From the NCBI GenBank assembly GCA_026985785.1, contig JALSPT010000172.1, positions 1 through 32,568 on the forward strand: a stretch of 32,568 nucleotides of DNA, given 5' to 3'. The DNA is from Anaerolineales bacterium. GTDB taxonomy: Bacteria > Chloroflexota > Anaerolineae > Anaerolineales > DRMV01. The position numbers and the translations under genes are program-made. The notes under the pieces are model-generated. The model was not told the origin of the DNA. It saw nothing but the letters and a program-made list of their open reading frames with translations, and made no database searches. This document shows, one piece after another, positions 32,451-32,568 of the stretch. Each line of letters opens with the position of its first letter. Position 1 is the stretch's first letter.

Positions 32451-32522
32451 TGGGCGCGACAGGATTCGAACCTGCAACCAATGGCTTAAAAGGCCACTGC
32501 TCTACCGTTGCGCTACGCGCCC
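32451..32522 (-). tRNA. tRNA-Lys (anticodon TTT)
   Basis: A 72-nt cloverleaf. Acceptor GGGCGCG/CGCGCCC with discriminator A, anticodon stem GTGGC/GCCAT with loop CTTTTAA (anticodon TTT, reading AAA/AAG), and T arm CAGG.../CCTG around TTCGAAT. The D stem (GCGC/GAGC) has one mismatch. CCA is not encoded. Confidence 0.94.
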
Positions 32523-32533
32523 ATCCGGCAAGA

Positions 32534-32562
32534 ATTTTATCACGGCTGAAAAAGAGCGTCAA
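32534..32562 (-). promoter_or_regulatory. promoter of tRNA-Lys
   Basis: On the minus strand TTGACG (32562..32557), a 17-nt spacer and TAAAAT (32539..32534), ending 11 nt before the tRNA 5' end. Confidence 0.75.
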
Positions 32563-32568
32563 CCGCCC

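Overview
The window is a GC-rich bacterial chromosome segment that reads like a member of the Chloroflexota, most likely class Anaerolineae. That placement is an inference from gene content and order: an F1 ATP synthase block lacking F0 genes and followed by an MreB-like gene, a Rex repressor, a YabE-like 3D-domain protein next to rsmA, and an inactive M16 homolog. Nothing here is phage- or plasmid-like. Almost every gene belongs to a recognisable family.

Layout. 1-1502 (-): a GNAT acetyltransferase cut by the window edge and an NAD(P)-binding epimerase-like protein, divergent from folE (+). 2245-2450: tRNA-Arg(CCT) (+) and tRNA-Leu(CAA) (-), sharing a hairpin between their 3' ends. 2601-3304 (+): rex, with a perfect 20-bp operator-like palindrome overlapping its -35 box. 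3361-9995 (-): one transcription unit in the order M42 peptidase, atpA, atpG, atpD, atpC, MreB-like. 10325-11135 (-): two small membrane proteins. 11277-13800 (-): M16-like protein and an RlmD-type rRNA methyltransferase. 14038-16198 (+): a small helical protein, an orphan receiver protein, ThpR, RsfS and an FmdB-type zinc ribbon. 16273-16510: a hairpin-rich, MITE-like intergenic element. 16550-17290 (+): a membrane-anchored DsbA-like protein. 17321-19548 (-): a 43-aa membrane protein, the YabE-like protein and rsmA. 19613-20279 (-): a MntA/HepT toxin-antitoxin pair. 20348-20707 (-): a second orphan receiver.

From 20809 to 32187 runs one long plus-strand series. It starts with tsaE-tsaB-rimI (t6A tRNA modification and protein acetylation) and a family-4 uracil-DNA glycosylase. 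It continues into a surface-glycan cassette: a UDP-sugar epimerase, a GT-C type membrane glycosyltransferase, a polyprenyl-phosphate GT2, a GT4, an AsnB-type amidotransferase, a second GT4 and a UPF0104 membrane protein. The last two genes are visibly AT-richer than the rest. A tRNA-Lys(TTT) (-) closes the window.

Two threads stand out. First, four unrelated genes have a -10 box ending exactly 6 nt before the start codon, a signature of leaderless mRNAs. Second, several proteins have telling departures from their families: AtpA carries an insertion of about 50 residues, the MreB-like protein has lost three conserved nucleotide-site residues, and the M16 protein has lost its HXXEH zinc motif.
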